64,000 bases of DNA from Druceiella hillmani (Eukaryota; Arthropoda; Insecta; Lepidoptera; Hepialidae). The translations under genes and the position numbers were made by a program. The stretch covers positions 25,842,001 to 25,906,000 of the forward strand of contig JAYKKI010000015.1 of NCBI GenBank assembly GCA_039881145.1, in the 5' to 3' direction. The notes under the pieces are model-generated. The model ran no database searches. It saw nothing but the letters and a program-made list of their open reading frames with translations, and was not told the origin of the DNA. Position 1 is the first letter of the stretch. The number at the start of each line of letters is the position of its first letter. Below, piece after piece: positions 1 through 12,624 of the stretch.

Positions 1-615
1 ATGCATTACATAAAAAATATTTACAAAAGTCGATGACCTTATTTAATTAACTGCATGACATACAGTAAAGGTAATACTTTATTTATAGCGTAAAATATAG
101 TAAAGATATAAGACTTGGAATGATAATAATAGAACCTGTTCAAAGTTTATATTGACCCATTAATTAAATAGTTTTAGCGCATGAAGGGAGTCCATCTTCA
201 CCATGTCCCGTTACAGGTGGGTAAGCGACGTAGGTATTAAAACTATAGCGGCTCCAATATTTTTCATTTGCCATTCTCATTGATATAATTATTCATTTGT
301 TGTATTAAGATCATAATGAAGTGGCAAACAGTAAAGTCATAGAAATTTTGCCATTTGATCACGCAGAAGCAGCAACATTTTTAAGTCTCTAAAATTTAAA
401 TAATCTTGATATTTTTTTGTGGTATATGTGATATTATTTATATCTAATATTGACTTTTTTTTTTATGTTACTTATAAAATTACGTATGCCAGTATTAACA
501 TGTAAAAATAAGATTTTTCACAAAAAAATTGTCGACATGTTAAAAAGTTAACAAATAATTATTTAACCGACTAATGAAAACAATTAAAAGGGTTTAAAGG
601 TACAGTTTACATTCT
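1..615. other. AT-rich DNA, nothing recognised
   Basis: No coding signal, RNA gene or clear repeat was seen. Runs of A and T and frequent stops in all frames mark it as non-coding. Confidence 0.5.
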
Positions 616-630
616 ATTTTGCCTAAAACA

Positions 631-719
631 GAGACCAGAGTCATGAAAGAAACCACAGCACAAAAAAGAGGCCACAGTCATGAAGAAACCACAGTCCAAA
701 AAAGAGTCCACAATCATGG
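631..719 (+). repeat. Short minisatellite, 36-37-bp unit, about 2.5 copies
   Basis: Two adjacent units (631-667 and 668-703) and a partial third (704-719) each begin GAGnCCA and contain nATCATG or GTCATGAA, ACCACAG and a run of A. The 61-codon open frame running over it (619-804) therefore encodes a repeated peptide (ETTAQKRGHSH then ETTVQKRVHNH). The frame stays open because the unit lengths (37 and 36) and base content happen to allow it, and no homologous protein is recognised. I treat it as a tandem repeat rather than a gene. Confidence 0.75.
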
Positions 720-939
720 TGTATTTTGGAAAAGTATTATGAATTATAGGCAGCTAGCCTTACGGTCTGGGACTTGCCCTCTCACATTATCCCTTGAAGG
801 CTAGACAGTTAGCATTTATTTAAATGCATATTTCTTATCAAATGCTACATTTCATATCTCGCGTAAGGTCTTTTCTTAGTACTGTCCAATTTCGAATTAA
901 CGTCTTGCGTAATTATTATTAAGCGTAATATAAACGAGC

Positions 940-1100
940 ATATGCAGGTATATGTGCGCTTGTGTGTGTTTGCGTGTGTGTGTGTGTGATCTTGCGTAGC
1001 ACGCGTGTGCGTGCATTTGTGTACCCGTGTTCACGTATTTGTCTGTATACGTATGCGCGTGCGCACGTTTTTATGTGTGTGCATGTGTGTGATTGTTTTG
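940..1100. repeat. Degenerate GT-rich (TG/CG alternating) tract
   Basis: About 160 bases are dominated by TGTG, TGCG, CGTG and CGTA steps, with short pure GT runs near 961-988 and 1073-1090. It is a decayed alternating purine-pyrimidine microsatellite. The 65-codon frame over it (1005-1202) is a repeat artefact. Confidence 0.85.
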
Positions 1101-2420
1101 CAGGTTATGAAGTATTTAATGTGTGATGTAGAAAAAATCACCTCACATAACTTCTCATATTTAAAAAAATACGAATCGCAGTACATGTACTATTTGTCAT
1201 AAAAATTACAATTTTGCGTTGTCACTAATCAGTAAATTAAACATAATACTATTTAAAATATTCTTCAGTAACACGAGTAACTAAATTTGTTGAAATATCA
1301 GCACTTGAACTAGTGCCAAATTAGTCTTTTTTTATCTTTCTTCAGCAATATATTCAAAAACAAATATCGATTCTTTTTTTATTTTAAACGTTGTTTTTAT
1401 AAAACCCCCGCAATATTATAAAAACGAAATTATAAAGAACGGGAAGTTGCGTTTGGCTGTGCATGTCTCAAAATTTAGAAATATTAAGAAATGAGAATTC
1501 TGTAAAAAAATTAAAAATATGTTACTAAATTTAATGTACACATCATATAAATATAAGAAATATTTAATTAGGTAATTGGGGTAATTGTCGTGTGATTCCT
1601 GTGTAAATTTTAAAGTGCATATACACTGCTTAAATCTGTGAATGTCTGAATTAAATATGTTGCTGGTAACATTAAAATTAATGGCAATTTCCTCAAAATT
1701 ATGATTTGCGTAAAAATAATAGGTACGAATATTTGATTTTTAATGAACCAAAACGGTATTTTGTTGCATTATATTAATTCGAATAACAAACGAATAATCA
1801 TGACGGGAACCATCGAATACTCGTGATATGAAAATTCGTTACAACCATTTACTGAAAACGTCTTGTCAAGAGATAATTTACTGTTGGTTGCTCGAAGGGG
1901 TTATTTATACTTTTGTCTTCATAATGTCTTGCTTGTTTCAAGGTCCAAACACATTATTTCACAAGGTTTCGGTAATTTCAAAAGGTGCGCTTTATTGTTA
2001 GTGCCCTCCTTTGTAAGGCTGACTGACCAGTGATGATTATGGTAGACATATACTAAATTTACAACTATTTTTTTTATTCAATGACAGTGTAGTATTGTTT
2101 TAGACAACTTATTTGATTATTGTTTTATTTACTCTTATACACATTATCTTTGTCTGTGATGAAAGATTAACTCTAGGCCTTTAGGCGTTAAAAAATGCAC
2201 TTGAGGCTACTAATTGGTACATTACAAATTGTATGCAAAATACAAGGGCGTGAGCGCTATGGTGGAATAAAGTAAAATATTGTAAGTATATATATACAGA
2301 ACACTGGGCCTAATAATTCAGAACCTCTAAAAACAGAAAGAAATAATGGGAACAGTATTTCACTTAGTAGTATACCAGCGAGAATTTCAGTCTTATAAGA
2401 TTATTGTACGTTAACATATA
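1101..2420. other. AT-rich DNA, nothing recognised
   Basis: No coding or repeat structure that I can support. Scattered homopolymers and stops in all frames. Confidence 0.45.
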
Positions 2421-2422
2421 AA

Positions 2423-2447
2423 GGATAACTTATAAGATAAGTTATCC
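2423..2447. repeat. Hairpin, 11-bp perfect stem, 3-nt loop
   Basis: GGATAACTTAT is followed by AAG and its exact reverse complement. The loop is the same trinucleotide as in the much longer hairpin at 12561, though the stems are unrelated. Confidence 0.8.
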
Positions 2448-2706
2448 TCTATAAAATTATACACAATACTATAATTGTAAATACTGGAGTACAAGTTGAT
2501 GGGGAAACACCTTATGAGCTTTTGTAATAATTCAACCTTTTAATTATAAAGTTTGGGAGAAACTATTAAACTTTCTCAAAATAAAAGCTGCAAAATATGC
2601 AAGCTATTATCATCAACAAGAAATTTTTGGAGATAAAAAAAGTATTATAAAAAAATCCTTATTTTGGTTGTCAGAGTCAATTTTTGTAACAATTAATTTA
2701 AGTATC

Positions 2707-2762
2707 CTTTTTTTATACATGTATATTATAAAGTAAATTTTTTTTATACATGTATATTATAT
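2707..2762 (+). repeat. Tandem duplication, 31-bp unit x2
   Basis: A T-run followed by ATACATGTATATTATA occurs twice in direct orientation about 31 bases apart. Confidence 0.75.
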
Positions 2763-2769
2763 TTAAAAT

Positions 2770-3345
2770 GAACAATGCATTGTAGGTTATTATTCAATTA
2801 AGTAAATTCATATTTTATTTAATTTAGATTAAAACTCCATAAATACGTACAACAGTAACCTTAGTACTGAAACCTTTTAGTTATAGTATGACGTCTATTA
2901 CTGAATAATAAAAATGAAGAAATAAATCCAATGTATTTTCTTTTCAATAATTTAAGATAAAATTGATTTAATTTATTGAAAGCAAGTAACTTAACCTTAA
3001 TTAAGGGTAAGATCGAAGAAAATCACACCAATATGGAGAAAAGTCTAGACTCATTACATGCGAGCGAGTGTGCTTGATATTTTATTTTTATTCTATATGC
3101 AGCGGATTATAGTTAAGAAATCGACATTGTTTATATAAATATAAAATGAAACCAATAAATATGTTCCTTCTCTCCCTTGCATTGTATTAGTTTCTACGCT
3201 CGGTTACATTTAATTTTTTATCGAGCTTTTGATTTGCTTTACTGGGTCCTCCTTTTGTTGTTTTGCTTATTTGTTCATCTTAAATATCGTAATCCGTATA
3301 ATATATAAAATAGTACATTCACAATTAAAGTATGCTCTAATGATA
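2770..3345. other. AT-rich DNA, nothing recognised
   Basis: No coding signal or repeat identified. Confidence 0.45.
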
Positions 3346-3346
3346 A

Positions 3347-3384
3347 AGTTCTTTTACTAGCTTGGCAACGCTAGTAAAAGAACT
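3347..3384. repeat. Hairpin, 15-bp perfect stem, 8-nt loop
   Basis: AGTTCTTTTACTAGC (3347-3361) is followed by TTGGCAAC and the exact reverse complement at 3370-3384. No flanking terminator-like T-run or target duplication is obvious. Confidence 0.85.
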
Positions 3385-3389
3385 ATATG

Positions 3390-4750
3390 GTAGCGGAACA
3401 AAATATTCCTACTTGTTCCCAAAGAGTTAATAACTTAATTGTTTATTATGTAATTATCACTTGTTGCAACAAATTATCAAAGCTCGATACAATTAAATTT
3501 ATAGGTAAATTCGCACGAAGCTAAGACGCTAACCGCATTAAAATGTTATATAAAATAAAAACTACATTTTACATTATTGCCTATATTACGTGTATAATTT
3601 TCTGAACGCCATTTTATTTCATATTTTACTAAAAATAAACTTTTACATTTATTAGGAAGTGTTAGTGGTTTCTGTTGTTTCATTTTCTTTATGGTACATA
3701 TTCTGAAACATATTGTCATATTAAATAGGACTTAAATATGTATATATATAGGAGGATATATAGGAAATAGAACTTAAATACTGTAAGTTTTTAAGATTAT
3801 TCACGACATATGAATATATTATAAAAATGTCATTTAAATTGTTTTCAAACCTACTCAAAGTGAGTCTCAGAATCAGAGCTGATAAAATACGCATGTTACG
3901 CAATGATGTCCAATCGAATCGCATTTGAACTTAATTAAATTTCCATTATTCCCAAAAATGTTCAAAAACTATTATACGTATTCCCAAAATAGCATGTACT
4001 TGTCGAAATTGTGCAAACATTATCCTTACTATGTTAAAATACATGTCAAGAAATTAAATAAGAAATTACCTTAAAAACGAATTATTTTTCCTATTCATAC
4101 GCTAGTATTTTAAGTCTGTGAATCTACAGTCTTTGAATTTTCTTTACGTACCAATCATCTGGAACACAGACTCGACTCGAACCACTGAACTATTAAATGT
4201 TCAGTAAGGTTAGTGTTATTGTTAAAATGTTTAGTCTAAGGTAATGTCGCCCTTTCCTGTTTAATTCATGTAGTTTATGGTGGAGGGTATCGAAACCGTA
4301 ACTCTGGCACTGCATTCCTTTTTTACATATTTTGCTCGGTCACATCAAGAGTTGTATTGACTATTAGTGCTGATTTCTCATCAAAAAAATCTTAACAATC
4401 ATTCACGCGATTCCACCAGCGCAGAAATAATTCAATATTTATATTCCAAAGTGGTAAAGTAATAACAATAAATTTTGAAAGTATCCATGAATAGAAAAAG
4501 TGTTACATTTTACGTTCAAACTAAACTATTTTTAATTGCTTAAAATTAACATTAGTATCGTATCGAGGAGTTTAGTACATACACGTCACCATATCTTTCG
4601 CAACAGATAACAATAGCTTTTCATTTATTGTCTAAACTTATTATTGTCGAGCTCACTAAGCTACTATAGAACTTGCCCTAGACAGTTATTGCTATTATTG
4701 AACTCACTGGGAAAGATAACTCGACTGCTTTTAGTGTATTAGCAAAGTAT
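3390..4750. other. AT-rich DNA, nothing recognised
   Basis: No coding signal. A 67-codon minus-strand frame at 3721-3924 has low-complexity hydrophobic composition and no recognisable family. Confidence 0.45.
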
Positions 4751-4755
4751 AATAA

Positions 4756-4912
4756 TACACACACACACACACACATACATATGCGCATACACACACACGC
4801 ACACGCGTACGCGCATGGTCACGCACGCAAGCAAGCACTTACTCACGCTCGCTCGTATATACGAACGCGTGCATACGTACACGCACACGCACGCATACAC
4901 ACATATACATAT
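4756..4912. repeat. Degenerate AC-rich (CA/CG alternating) tract
   Basis: It begins with a pure (AC)n run near 4757-4774, then decays into ACGC, ACAY and GCGT steps for about 140 bases, the mirror of the tract at 940-1100. The plus-strand frame 4781-5026 (His/Ala/Arg/Thr-rich) is produced by this repeat. Confidence 0.85.
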
Positions 4913-4914
4913 TT

Positions 4915-6825
4915 TAAATTAATTACACATAGACTTCATGGTTTTTTATTGTATGTAGTGTTTATTTTAGAAGTTTCACGTACCACATGTGGTATGCATG
5001 CGAAAGACAGAGAACCGTTGTTCTAAATAAATTAAAGTAAAAAAGAGTAAAACGCCGTGATAATATATAAGATGGAATGGAAACGCGCACTTCCCGAAAA
5101 ACGATTAACTGTTATAGCAATAACACGAATCAGAACTCTCGTCAACTGATTTTATAAATCGTGTCTTTCAACGTCAGGAATATTGGTGTAAAAACTATTC
5201 TTTTACATATAAATAAAAATTTGATTCAAAGCGTTAATAATAATCTGTTAATTAATTACTGTAAAATTATAATCCAACTTACCCCATACTAATTAACGCA
5301 AAAATCTTTGAATTTAGTTTAATCCTAAAAAGTTTGCTAAGACCTAATATATTTGTATAACTTTCGGCCTTGGCAGACCTATCTTTTTAGTCTAAACTTA
5401 TAGGAACTTACGTAAATAACTAATAAATAATAACTATATTTCCTACTTTTGTCAGAAATTTGTCATAATTACAATCAGTGTGAATACCCAAGGTGCATTG
5501 GATGGTTATTCTTTTATATTTTCCTAGTGAAGGTAAATAAATACGGGCATATAAATATTTTAAATGTATTGGAATTGTTAGGGTAAGCATTCATTTTACA
5601 TGTCTAAAAATTAAACCGATGGTTCCTATTTTTTTGTCTTTCTAATGAACCTGTAAATAAGATAAATGTTTTTGGGTAGTTAAGCTCTAGATTCTCATCT
5701 ATATTCTAATAAACACTAGCCATAATTATTTTGTTGGAATATAAAACATCATATAAGTCACTTTCTAGGGTTTTTTATAAAAGTATGCTTTCAACACCGT
5801 GTTTCTTCAAATATTTCTTAAATATATAAATATAAAAAAGGATATGGACTGATATTGGGTTTTATATTTGGTATGAATTTCCAAAACACGTTTTAAGTTT
5901 AAAAGGAAGAGTCCACATACATATTTTATAATTTATATTCAAAACTTAGTTTGATTGCCATAGTTCTAGTTCATAGGTTATTAATTTTTATAAACTTGGA
6001 AATATTTTTCATAATGCATCTTTAAACAAATACACTTATTTGAAATTGTTTTCATAAATGCACCTATAATCCACATTATAAAATATAACCTTATATATTT
6101 TATTTTTATAAACATGAACCATTATGATAAGGAAATATATGTGATTTTAAGGTAAATTAAAAATCAATATGTAATTTACGTTACGATTCAAGTTCAGTTT
6201 ATTTGATTCAAATTCATAATTTGATATAAATTACAAGGAAAAATCTTAAAGATGTCTTCACCGGTTAAATGTAATTTATTTTTTTAAATTTGCCTGAAAG
6301 TCACGTAAATAATATTAAAACATAAACAATAATTAGTAAAGTACTTACAAAACTGATATTTCTCTATTTATGACGTTGAAGTTAATCTGTAATTGGTTAC
6401 CAAATCAAGGGGAACCGCAAAATAATTGAAATCGTTCATATGACAAGCATATTAATGAATATGTGAAGGAGAAAGTGTCCACAACCGACGTTTCTTTTAA
6501 CTTCTAGTAATTAAAACCCTTTAGGCGATGTAATGGTTATAATGCCAGTATATTCCTTGCCAATTTTACATAATTATATGTATTAACGGAAAATGTTATT
6601 GAAAAAGTAACTAACAAATTTATAAGTTAAATTATATCATATTTTCAAGAAAAAAAGAATTAAAGAAAAACTGGATTTTTTTTTTTTAATTTCAAAATTT
6701 TGAGATGAGCCTAATTCATAATAAAAGTCACTGACTCGGTCATTCCTTTAGACCATTAAACCAATCAAGTATGAATTCGTACAGTTACATTACCCTCTAC
6801 TAATGAGCCGTCGGTTTAACGACCG
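4915..6825. other. AT-rich DNA, nothing recognised
   Basis: No coding signal, RNA gene or repeat that I can support. Confidence 0.45.
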
Positions 6826-6828
6826 ATT

Positions 6829-6899
6829 TATTGAACTAAAGTATAGGATACAATATCAACAAGCATGTTGACACTACATCCTATATTTCAGTCAATTCA
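6829..6899. repeat. Imperfect inverted repeat, about 26-33-bp arms
   Basis: Arms centred on TATAGGAT and ATCCTATA also share a TCAACA/TGTTGA inner block. About 20 of 26 positions pair in the core arm (6839-6864 with 6864-6889). It could be a very short decayed foldback element. Confidence 0.55.
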
Positions 6900-8790
6900 G
6901 ATGCAGTTACGTATATCGGTTACGTGGTGGGAAATATGGTTAATCCTGCTTCAAGGAAACAAACTAAATAACTGTTACTGATTTGAACTAGAAAAAAAAT
7001 TAATGAAACTTCTGTCACTATTTGCTTTTAGTTTATTTTATCATATAGATAATTTTATGTTAAATTTTAAAAGAATAAAATGTATGCTTTTAGGAAATGT
7101 GTGATTTTTATTGATTGCAAAAATACAGGTTTCGAGGTGGAAGTTTTGTCCAAAAAATAACTTGACCCCAATTTTATGAAATAGATAAAAATTTACTGGG
7201 TCTTGATTGAAGCAAAAGCATAAGAACTCTTACTAACTAAAGCATTTTTCTTGTCATAATTTTAATATGACTTTGAAATTATTATGAAGTTCAACAATTA
7301 AATAGTCTCTTTTATCCGAATACACCAGTTCCATTTAAAAGGTTTTCAATATTATGCCACTGGTGAGGAATATTTAATTTTAAACGGAAACTTAGTTCCA
7401 AAGAACATATTGAGCGTCATATCCTGAAAAGATTATTAGAAGCCAAACTCTATCAAGAAAAGAGAATAAGCTTAAATACGGTTTAATGTTTTGATCGGAT
7501 CGTAGAGCTACAGAACTCAAGAAAAGCACGATCCATATGTGTTTTAGTAATAATTTTTGAAATGACAGAAATTAAAAAAAACGTATAATGCCATTTTTAT
7601 TCCAGCTGATTATTTTTAAAATATTAATTGTTTCCTAGGTATGAAGTCCAAAATCCAAAGATAAATGAAATCGTGGTACTACTTAATTTTGTTATAATAT
7701 CGAAACTTTTTACGAAGATAAGGTTGTGATTTTCATCAACCAGTTTAGGAGTTACGACGAAATGTTTCATAATCTTTAAATCACATATCATGGTTTTCGA
7801 CATTTTTTTCTTGCAAAGGCTTGCTTTTGTGTGTCAAAACTTTTCCGTATCAATGAGATTAATCATAATCAGATATCTGATGTTACATTGCAGCCGAAGT
7901 GTGCGAGTTTTGAAGCCGCACTCTTATTATAGAGCGTCAGTCTGCAACATAATGATACTCCAAACTCCACCCACTAATTATAGGTTTTTCTATAATTTAA
8001 TATTTTTGTGGGTTTACTATTTTAAAACTGGACACCAAAATATATTTTGTCAAAAATTTTACTACTGGACTGTATAATAATTTAATAAAAACGCGTAAAT
8101 ATATTTTATCCGTCATTTAGGCTGTGTACTAATTTATTGTATTTTACGGTTTACGGTCTCATCAGATTTAGAAGAAAAAATATTACAGACTTTTTTCCCA
8201 GTTTTTGAATTTTCTCTACAAATGATCTCTTAATATGAACAATTATCTGAAAGAATATTATGACAGGGCGTCAACGTCACTCACAATAGATATGAACCGT
8301 GATAAAGATTTACATACGTACAAACGAAAAATGACAGAAAAGGACATTTTATTGGGAAAAACTTGTAGGTTTTCACTTATATAATATAAGAAGGTTCATT
8401 TTTACCAATGTACTACGCATCTAACGATATTGATTTCAATACAATGATTTATTATTGAAGTATGTATGAATTTTCGTAATGGTGTCTTATTTTTTTTTAC
8501 ATGTTGTGTATAAATATATCGTATTCGAGACATATTATTATTTATTAATGGGATCATTAATGCGATTTTCATAATTCGTATTCATATACTAGCTTGTATT
8601 TAAGAATTTTATTATTCCAATTTTAATTTTACTATTATACTCAAGCTTAAATTTTATTTTTTTAACAATATATTTTGGATTTCAGGTGATGTACATGTTT
8701 TCTTTCGCTAATTAGTAGAACTAAGAAAAACAATATGTTGCTACTATATTAAGCAAAGTTAAAGTAAACTTTGATAAGCAATTTAATATA
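6900..8790. other. AT-rich DNA, nothing recognised
   Basis: No coding evidence. The 95-codon plus frame at 7790-8077 reads as Phe/Tyr/Leu-rich AT-derived sequence with no recognisable domain. Confidence 0.45.
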
Positions 8791-8796
8791 TGTATT

Positions 8797-8802
8797 GATA
8801 TA

Positions 8803-8853
<51 letters not shown>
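8797..8853. repeat. (AT)n microsatellite
   Basis: Nearly uninterrupted alternating TA, with one G interruption near its left end. Confidence 0.95.
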
Positions 8854-8854
<1 letters not shown>

Positions 8855-8855
<1 letters not shown>

Positions 8856-11800
8856 CTTTTTTTTTCAAGTCAATATGTTATAAAAGTGAAAATATTTTTT
8901 TTATTTTTCTATTTGTTTTTAATTTTAGGTAATTTTTCAATTTATTTGTCGTGCTACATAAAGTGTAAGAAGGGAAGCTGACGTGAAACCGCCATACCGA
9001 AAAATAGTATCTTAATTAAAAAAAATTAAAATGATAACCAGTTGGTGTATCAGAAAAACATACTCTTGAACTTTATTTTTTTTGTTATGATGGATAATAG
9101 CTTTTGTGATAAACAATAAAGTGAAATAAACACTTATTTTATTTAATTCTATTTAAGGGGGCATGCATATTGTCTCTGATTATCAGTTTTTAAATAAATA
9201 CAGGGTTTTAAATTATTAAATTCGAGCAATTATTACTAATTTATATTTGATGTGCTTTATTAATTTAATGCTTAGGGATATATATTTTAATCGCGAATCT
9301 GTAAAATTCCCGACGAATCTATTGAACTAAAAAATAAATTATAAAGCCTTGATAAAGAAGTTTTATTCGTCGTAAAAGATTGATAAAGAAATTTTATTCG
9401 TCTGTTAATGCCCTTTATTGCTTTAATTTGGGTTTAAATATAGTGATTAAAACGTTTTACTCTAACATCAGATTTTGTTACATGGGATAAATTGACGTGA
9501 TATTACACGATATTATCTGATTGTTATTTTATATATCACTATTGACAAGATATTTATTTGGGTGTTAGTTGAATTATTCAATTGGTTTGCCACTCAAGTT
9601 TATAATATAACAACTAAAAATAATAAATTCAATGTCATCACAAATTTAACAGACTTCACAGCAAGCGACGCTGTGTTACAAATGAAAGGCCTCAAGAGAT
9701 ATTTAAATCCTTATACAAGGAAAATAAGCACTGTACCTCCCAGGTTCTTTTTTTAGATACAAATTTATTCTAATTTTTTTAGTATTCATATAAATTAACA
9801 AGAATTGTGTAAGTTTCGCCTAGACATTTAAATTCTTACAAACTCTGTTATTACACCTACGGTTACTTTCATTTAACAAACTCACTTTCAATACAACTGA
9901 TGCGGAAATTATATCAGAAATATATATTATTTCAAAGTTTTAATAAATAGGTACAGAAATAATTGAACTTCTAATGTACACTATGATATTATAAATCTGC
10001 GAAAGACTTCATGGGATTCATGACATTTGTTCAAAAGTTTCTGTGTTCAAAAGCTTGCATTCGTAAATAAAATAGATTAACCATATTTTCTCTTGCACAT
10101 TTTGGCGTTCCAAGTAAAGTACGTGTATTATTTGTGTTTCGATATTTAATTAATTTTATTTTAATTTATGTGCAGCCATTCATTATTCCACATATTTGAA
10201 AGTTCCTTTTTTGTTTTCCTATATTTGAAAGTGCTATTTTATTTTAAGATATCGTTTTTGCTTCACTCGCCCAGGTGTATACCACATATACATTATTTTT
10301 TCACGGTATTTTATATAGCCATCAATTAATATTTCTAAGTCTGAAGGGCACATTTTTGTCTATTTAATCAATACATTTTTTTGCATTTACTTTTATAAAT
10401 AGTATTAAATAATTTAATGTTTTTAAAATTTAATTTCTTATATCGTTTATACGATCGGTGCTAAACAAATGAATAGATGCTTGGTCTGTATAATTATATA
10501 CATGAGAAAAGAAGAAATTATTAACATGATATTAAGTTAAACCTTAACACAAATGAGGTATTTAGTATATATTTTCAAATTATCAGATTACGTTAAATGA
10601 ATTCTGTAATTACAATGATATTTATGGGTAAATACAAATTATGTAAATATCATCGTATATAGTAATGATTTTATAATATAATGGTTCTATTTCGGCTATA
10701 CCCTTTCAAAGGTCACAAAAATTACTCATTTTCGTTGGGAGAATTAATATTTTTAAATAAACATTACGTTTTATTTAAAGAAAGCTCATTGCTCCATGCG
10801 AATTTTTCGGATGTCAAATTCGAATTTAAAAACAACTCTTGAATATGTGTAGTGTATGGTCTTCTATTTTACAGATATATTTTCACAGTAAACGTAATAC
10901 AGTCAAGTTATCTAAAATTGAATTTTAACTGAATTACCGAACGTCTTTCCGTAAATAAGTTTTCAGTTACGGGAGTGTTATCACGATATCAATTACAAAA
11001 AAAATTTGAAAAATAAATTGGAAAAGTGCCATGGAAATAACAAGATATTTTTACCACGAGGCAACTACGAAAGCACAAAGTAGGGGCAAATTGTATAGAT
11101 TTTTCTCTTCTGTATATGACAACATCCGTTCACCTTTCATGCACGGGTATACTTTTAATAACACGTGAAATAAAATCATGTTTATTGAAACCTTATTTAA
11201 TGTGGAATGTCTATCAGTAAGACACTTCATGGATAGTTTTAATCGCTATGACGGTATTCAATGTTTCTTTCTCATTGTATTTATAGATTGAATTTATTGT
11301 TATTTTGATAGAAAAAAAATTCAAAATATTAATATTGATTTTACTCATCAACTTTCAATACATATATCTGAAAATAATATTATGAATCTAAATGAATGGA
11401 CTTTTACGGCAATGCATGACATTTTTTTTCGATGATTTTATATTTTTAATTTTATATTTTTTTATTCAAAGGTTTCATTGTTATTAACAGAATCTCCAAG
11501 AAAAAGTAACTTGAGAAAAATATTTTAGTACCAATATAACCGATTTTCCTTTCTGCGAAACAATACTCGTATCGCTCAATATTTAGAGCTGAATATGGTT
11601 TCGTCACGTTGCCTCGTATTGATTTGATGATGCCGTGTGGCGCTCGGCCTGTTTAGCCAAGTGGGGACCTATAAAACTACTCTAATTAAACTAATATAGA
11701 ACTACTAATAGAAGAACTCTCCGATAGGAGTTACTTCCTGACCTGAGAGGTAAAGCAATACATTTGACTGAAATTTAAATTGTTATATTTTTTGAAGTTG

Positions 11801-12555
11801 TAAACATATTTAAAAAAGTTAACGTTTTAAAAGCAACAAGAAATACTTTATTGATTTGTAAAATCTTTAATACATTTTTCAATTCTTGATAAGTTAGCGA
11901 AAAATTGCTCCATTTTTCTTGTATTTGGTTTTTAATTTCTTTTTCTTTTTAAGTTCAAATTAATTTGAGATTTCACACGTATGATACTGGCCCTTACAAT
12001 CGGCCACAGCTATGCTTAAGAAGATAGTCAATGCTATTTCTAAATTCGAAAAAAAAAAAAAATGTTATGCCCATAAAACATAATGTTCTGAAACACTAAT
12101 AATTGATTTGTTAAACAAATCTGAACATTTTTCAAACATTGGGTTAAATATGAACATTCTGTCTTGTATTATTCTATTTATAGTATTTTAGTATTCAATT
12201 TTATCAAATTCTTTGCAACTATGCTTAAAACCTTTTGAATTAATATTTTACAACTGACATAAAAAACCAAAGGTTGAGTAATTTATTTATGATCAGGGAA
12301 ATACCCTGATCCTACATTTTAGCAATAAAAGTTTCCACTTTAAGTTTCTTCGTGTAATTAAACCGCGTTACCACCGTAGCTGTATTTAAAATAATATGGT
12401 TTTGCTTCATGTTTTCTGTCCTAAGATAGATCTTTACAGTTTTTTAATCATTTTAAGACATAATTACAATTAATCAAAATTATCATTAATTTATTATTAA
12501 CGAAATTATCTAGAGAATTAAAATGTTTTTAATTTGCTAGATAATTTTAGTCTCC
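8855..12555. other. AT-rich DNA with one small duplication
   Basis: No gene seen. A 31-bp-period direct repeat lies at about 9350-9403 (GATAAAGAAnTTTTATTCGTC twice). The 64-codon frame at 9562-9756 starts at GTG, not ATG, and is not supported as a gene. A short hairpin lies at 12291-12311 (GATCAGGG, 5-nt loop, CCCTGATC). Confidence 0.45.
9350..9403 (+). repeat. Direct duplication, 31-bp period
   Basis: GATAAAGAAGTTTTATTCGT at 9351 recurs at 9382 with one substitution. CGACGAAT upstream near 9311 is a partial inverse echo. Confidence 0.7.
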
Positions 12556-12560
12556 TTTTG

Positions 12561-12623
12561 AAAGCTGCAACTTCTTTTGTTTTTTTCTATAAGATAGAAA
12601 AAAACAAAAGAAGTTGCAGCTTT
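12561..12623. repeat. Perfect hairpin, 30-bp stem, 3-nt loop
   Basis: The left arm 12561-12590 starts AAAGCTGCAACTTCTTTTG. The right arm 12594-12623 is its exact reverse complement, separated only by AAG. No terminal motif or target-site duplication is visible, and there is no protein-coding content. A stem this perfect implies recent origin. It may be a template-switch product or a source of long double-stranded RNA if transcribed. The perfect stem and tiny loop argue against an ordinary microRNA precursor. Confidence 0.95.
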
Positions 12624-12624
12624 G

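Noticed and set aside
7790..8077. 95-codon plus-strand frame
   Set aside because: Low-complexity composition, no domain and no neighbouring exon signals.
9562..9756. 64-codon frame near 9.6 kb
   Set aside because: It begins at GTG rather than ATG and has no recognisable family. A eukaryotic start there is unlikely.
12561..12623. microRNA precursor
   Set aside because: The stem is perfectly paired with a 3-nt loop. Animal microRNA precursors usually have mismatches and larger loops.
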